Source: Eutreptiella sp. 'Long Island Sound 2002'
Taxonomy: Eukaryota > Euglenozoa > Euglenophyceae > Eutreptiales > Eutreptiaceae
Direction: 5' to 3'
NCBI GenBank assembly: GCA_964036045.1
Contig: OZ038382.1
Span: 87,839,795 to 87,903,794 of the forward strand
Length of the DNA stretch: 64,000 bases
Below, piece by piece: positions 62,763 to 64,000 of the stretch; within the stretch, counting starts at the first letter, position 1; each line of letters starts with the position of its first letter. The translations under genes were made by a program, and so were the position numbers. The notes below the pieces were generated by a model, which was not told the DNA's origin, ran no database searches, and saw only the letters and a list, made by a program, of their open reading frames with translations.

Positions 62763-64000
62763 TCCCACACTCCCCGATGTACCCCCACCGTCCCTCTCTG
62801 AATTACGCTCCCTCGCACACTCTGCACGTAAGAAATCCCCAGGGCCTGATGGAGTACGACCCTCTCTCCTGTTCATACTGCCCGACCCCTACTCCTCCCT
62901 CGTGCGCCGATGCCTCGTCCACTGTTATGAGGCGGGTGACATTCCACATGCATGGCTAACCTCCGAAACGTTTGCATGTACAAGGGGAAGGGCTCCTGGC
63001 GCGACCCGGACAGGTGGCACCCGATGGCTATGAGTATTAGTATCTACCGCCTACTTATGGGCTGGACGTATGCGCCTGTACCCCGTCCTCTCACCCCATA
63101 TAGATGCACGTCAGTTTGGAAGTCGGCGCGGTGTGTCCACTGCACACGCTACCCAAGCCTTCCTAAAAGGCCTTGACACAGGCACCACGTGGGAGGCCAT
63201 ATACGCCTTTGACATGTACCACACCTTTGACAGTCCACCTAAAATGTTAATTAGGGAAGTCCTGGAGCGCATGGGAACGCCATCCCAGCTTCTGCGTCTA
63301 ATCCAAACGGTGCTTGAGCATGGCTCCGCATACATCCGGGGTAACCCTGATGAAATTTTTCGGATGACACAGGGCGTGATACAAGGGTGTCCCCTCTCCT
63401 GTTTCCTCTTTGTCCTGGTTTTCAAGATCCCCCCCCCGATACCTCCAATCCCAGGGACTCAGCCTCTCCGCATTTGTTGACAATGTATCCACGCCTGTCT
63501 CGCCTGGCAAAGGGAGCTTGACCGCATCTCTTGTGCAGCAGGGATTAAACCTCATTGGCTGCCAACTGAACGTTGCCAAAAGCGAGCGTCTCCCCCTCCC
63601 GCCCCCCCCACCACCACCGCCCTCGCTTCCAAAGTATGTTCAACCCCCCGAATCTGTGCAGGCTGGCCGGGTCTACTGGTACGTGGAACCCTGTGAGTCG
63701 TGGCCTGGGTGGGCGGACACCACCAAGCATCCCATGTTACAGGTAGCTCACCTCATGCGCGGCTCGGCCACCCATTGCCAGCCTATATGGTCCAAAAAGC
63801 AGGTTATAGAATAATTGCCGACGAACTTGTCAGTCAACTGGCTGACCTCAATGCACACCCCATACAAACTCTAGATAGGGTACTCCTTGTAAACACAGTG
63901 GTCCTACCCCGTCTCCTTTACCGGTGCAAATGCTACCCACTCACCAGTGCACAGCTACACGAACTTTCCTCGGCGCTAGAGCGCTTTGTGTTCGCGGTCT
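62763..64000 (+). pseudogene. LINE reverse transcriptase, partial and frameshifted
   Basis: SARKKSPGPDGVRPSLLFIL at about 62810 is the hallmark start of a non-LTR RT domain. YKGKGSWRDPDRWHPMAMSI (62980-63040), ARQFGSRRGVSTAHATQAFL, FDMYHTFDSPPKMLIREVLE (motif A) and MTQGVIQGCPLSCFLFVLV (motif B) follow in other frames. Motif C reads LSAFVDNVST, where the second Asp of the catalytic pair is Asn. The thumb (RVLLVNTVVLPRLLYRCKCY) runs to the window edge. At least four frameshifts. It faces away from the RNase H fragment on the other strand. Confidence 0.7.

Noticed and set aside
1-64000. Prokaryotic operon, phage or plasmid origin
   Set aside because: Introns with GT-AG borders, a FAR1-type transposase, LINEs and a lack of ribosome-binding sites argue for a eukaryotic nucleus.
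1-64000. tRNA and rRNA genes
   Set aside because: No cloverleaf with A and B boxes and no rRNA-like conserved block was recognised on reading; a covariance-model scan was not possible.

Overview
The window is eukaryotic nuclear DNA, probably from a protist or alga. Support for this: GT-AG introns inside mobile genes, a MULE/FAR1-type transposase, a piggyBac transposase, LINE retrotransposons, large microsatellites, and no ribosome-binding-site or operon structure. The species cannot be fixed from the sequence. No rRNA, tRNA or CRISPR array was seen. Almost everything recognisable is mobile DNA, so this is a transposon graveyard or nest rather than a host gene cluster.

Layout. 1-4389: a partial unknown ORF on the minus strand at the left edge, about 2.3 kb without genes, and a truncated MULE transposase. 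4390-18472: a three-level nest. Element 1 (El-1) has a minus-strand DDE transposase and a plus-strand accessory gene. It is interrupted inside its transposase by El-2 (5262-15268). El-2 is interrupted inside its own transposase by a piggyBac element, El-3 (7234-13828), which carries an extra multi-exon gene. Taking out each inserted element plus one target-site copy restores the host reading frame across the junction. 18473-22680: a hairpin, then El-4, with a decayed oxygenase-like gene joined to a transposase C-terminus. 23763-31452: El-5, whose oxygenase-like gene is split 58 nt after its ATG by El-6 (24020-28870), which carries a paralogous oxygenase-like gene. 31298-42291: a tandem duplication (4.5 kb and 6.5 kb copies) holding El-7 and internally deleted El-2 derivatives. 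42379-53175: a (TATAC)n array interrupted by a 134-bp LINE 3-prime end and by a 9.9-kb, C-rich LINE (43161-53032). 53274-56870: an accessory coiled-coil fragment and El-8, with a decayed transposase. 56871-60560: a tandem array of 1.4-kb units. 61595-64000: two LINE fragments, head to head.

How the parts work together. El-1, El-2, El-4, El-7 and El-8 share one transposase family. It has a first Asp in an I/V-D-x-x-x-LW context, a second Asp in a GDG/GDH context usually followed by a CxxC pair, and a late Glu in an E-x-R/S-H/W-x-x-x-K context. I cannot match it to a named superfamily. Where coding frame allows a test, target duplications are 2 bp and not TA-specific. Each element family has its own short palindromic motif in clusters near its ends, upstream of its genes and in introns: TTATCGCGCGATAA (El-2), GGTAACA/TGTTACC (El-3), TATACGGCCGTATA (El-6), TTCATAATTATGAA (El-7), GGTTCCAGCGC (El-5 and El-8) and GATCCGCGGATC (El-4). 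Several families carry a gene with an HxD...H pattern like 2-oxoglutarate/Fe(II) dioxygenases plus a Cys-rich module, and an accessory charged or coiled-coil protein. The working model is a set of competing DNA transposons, each with a private motif code, a reader-like accessory protein and sometimes a possible base-modifying oxygenase. The motif clusters, shared motifs and nesting are read directly; the functions are inferred.
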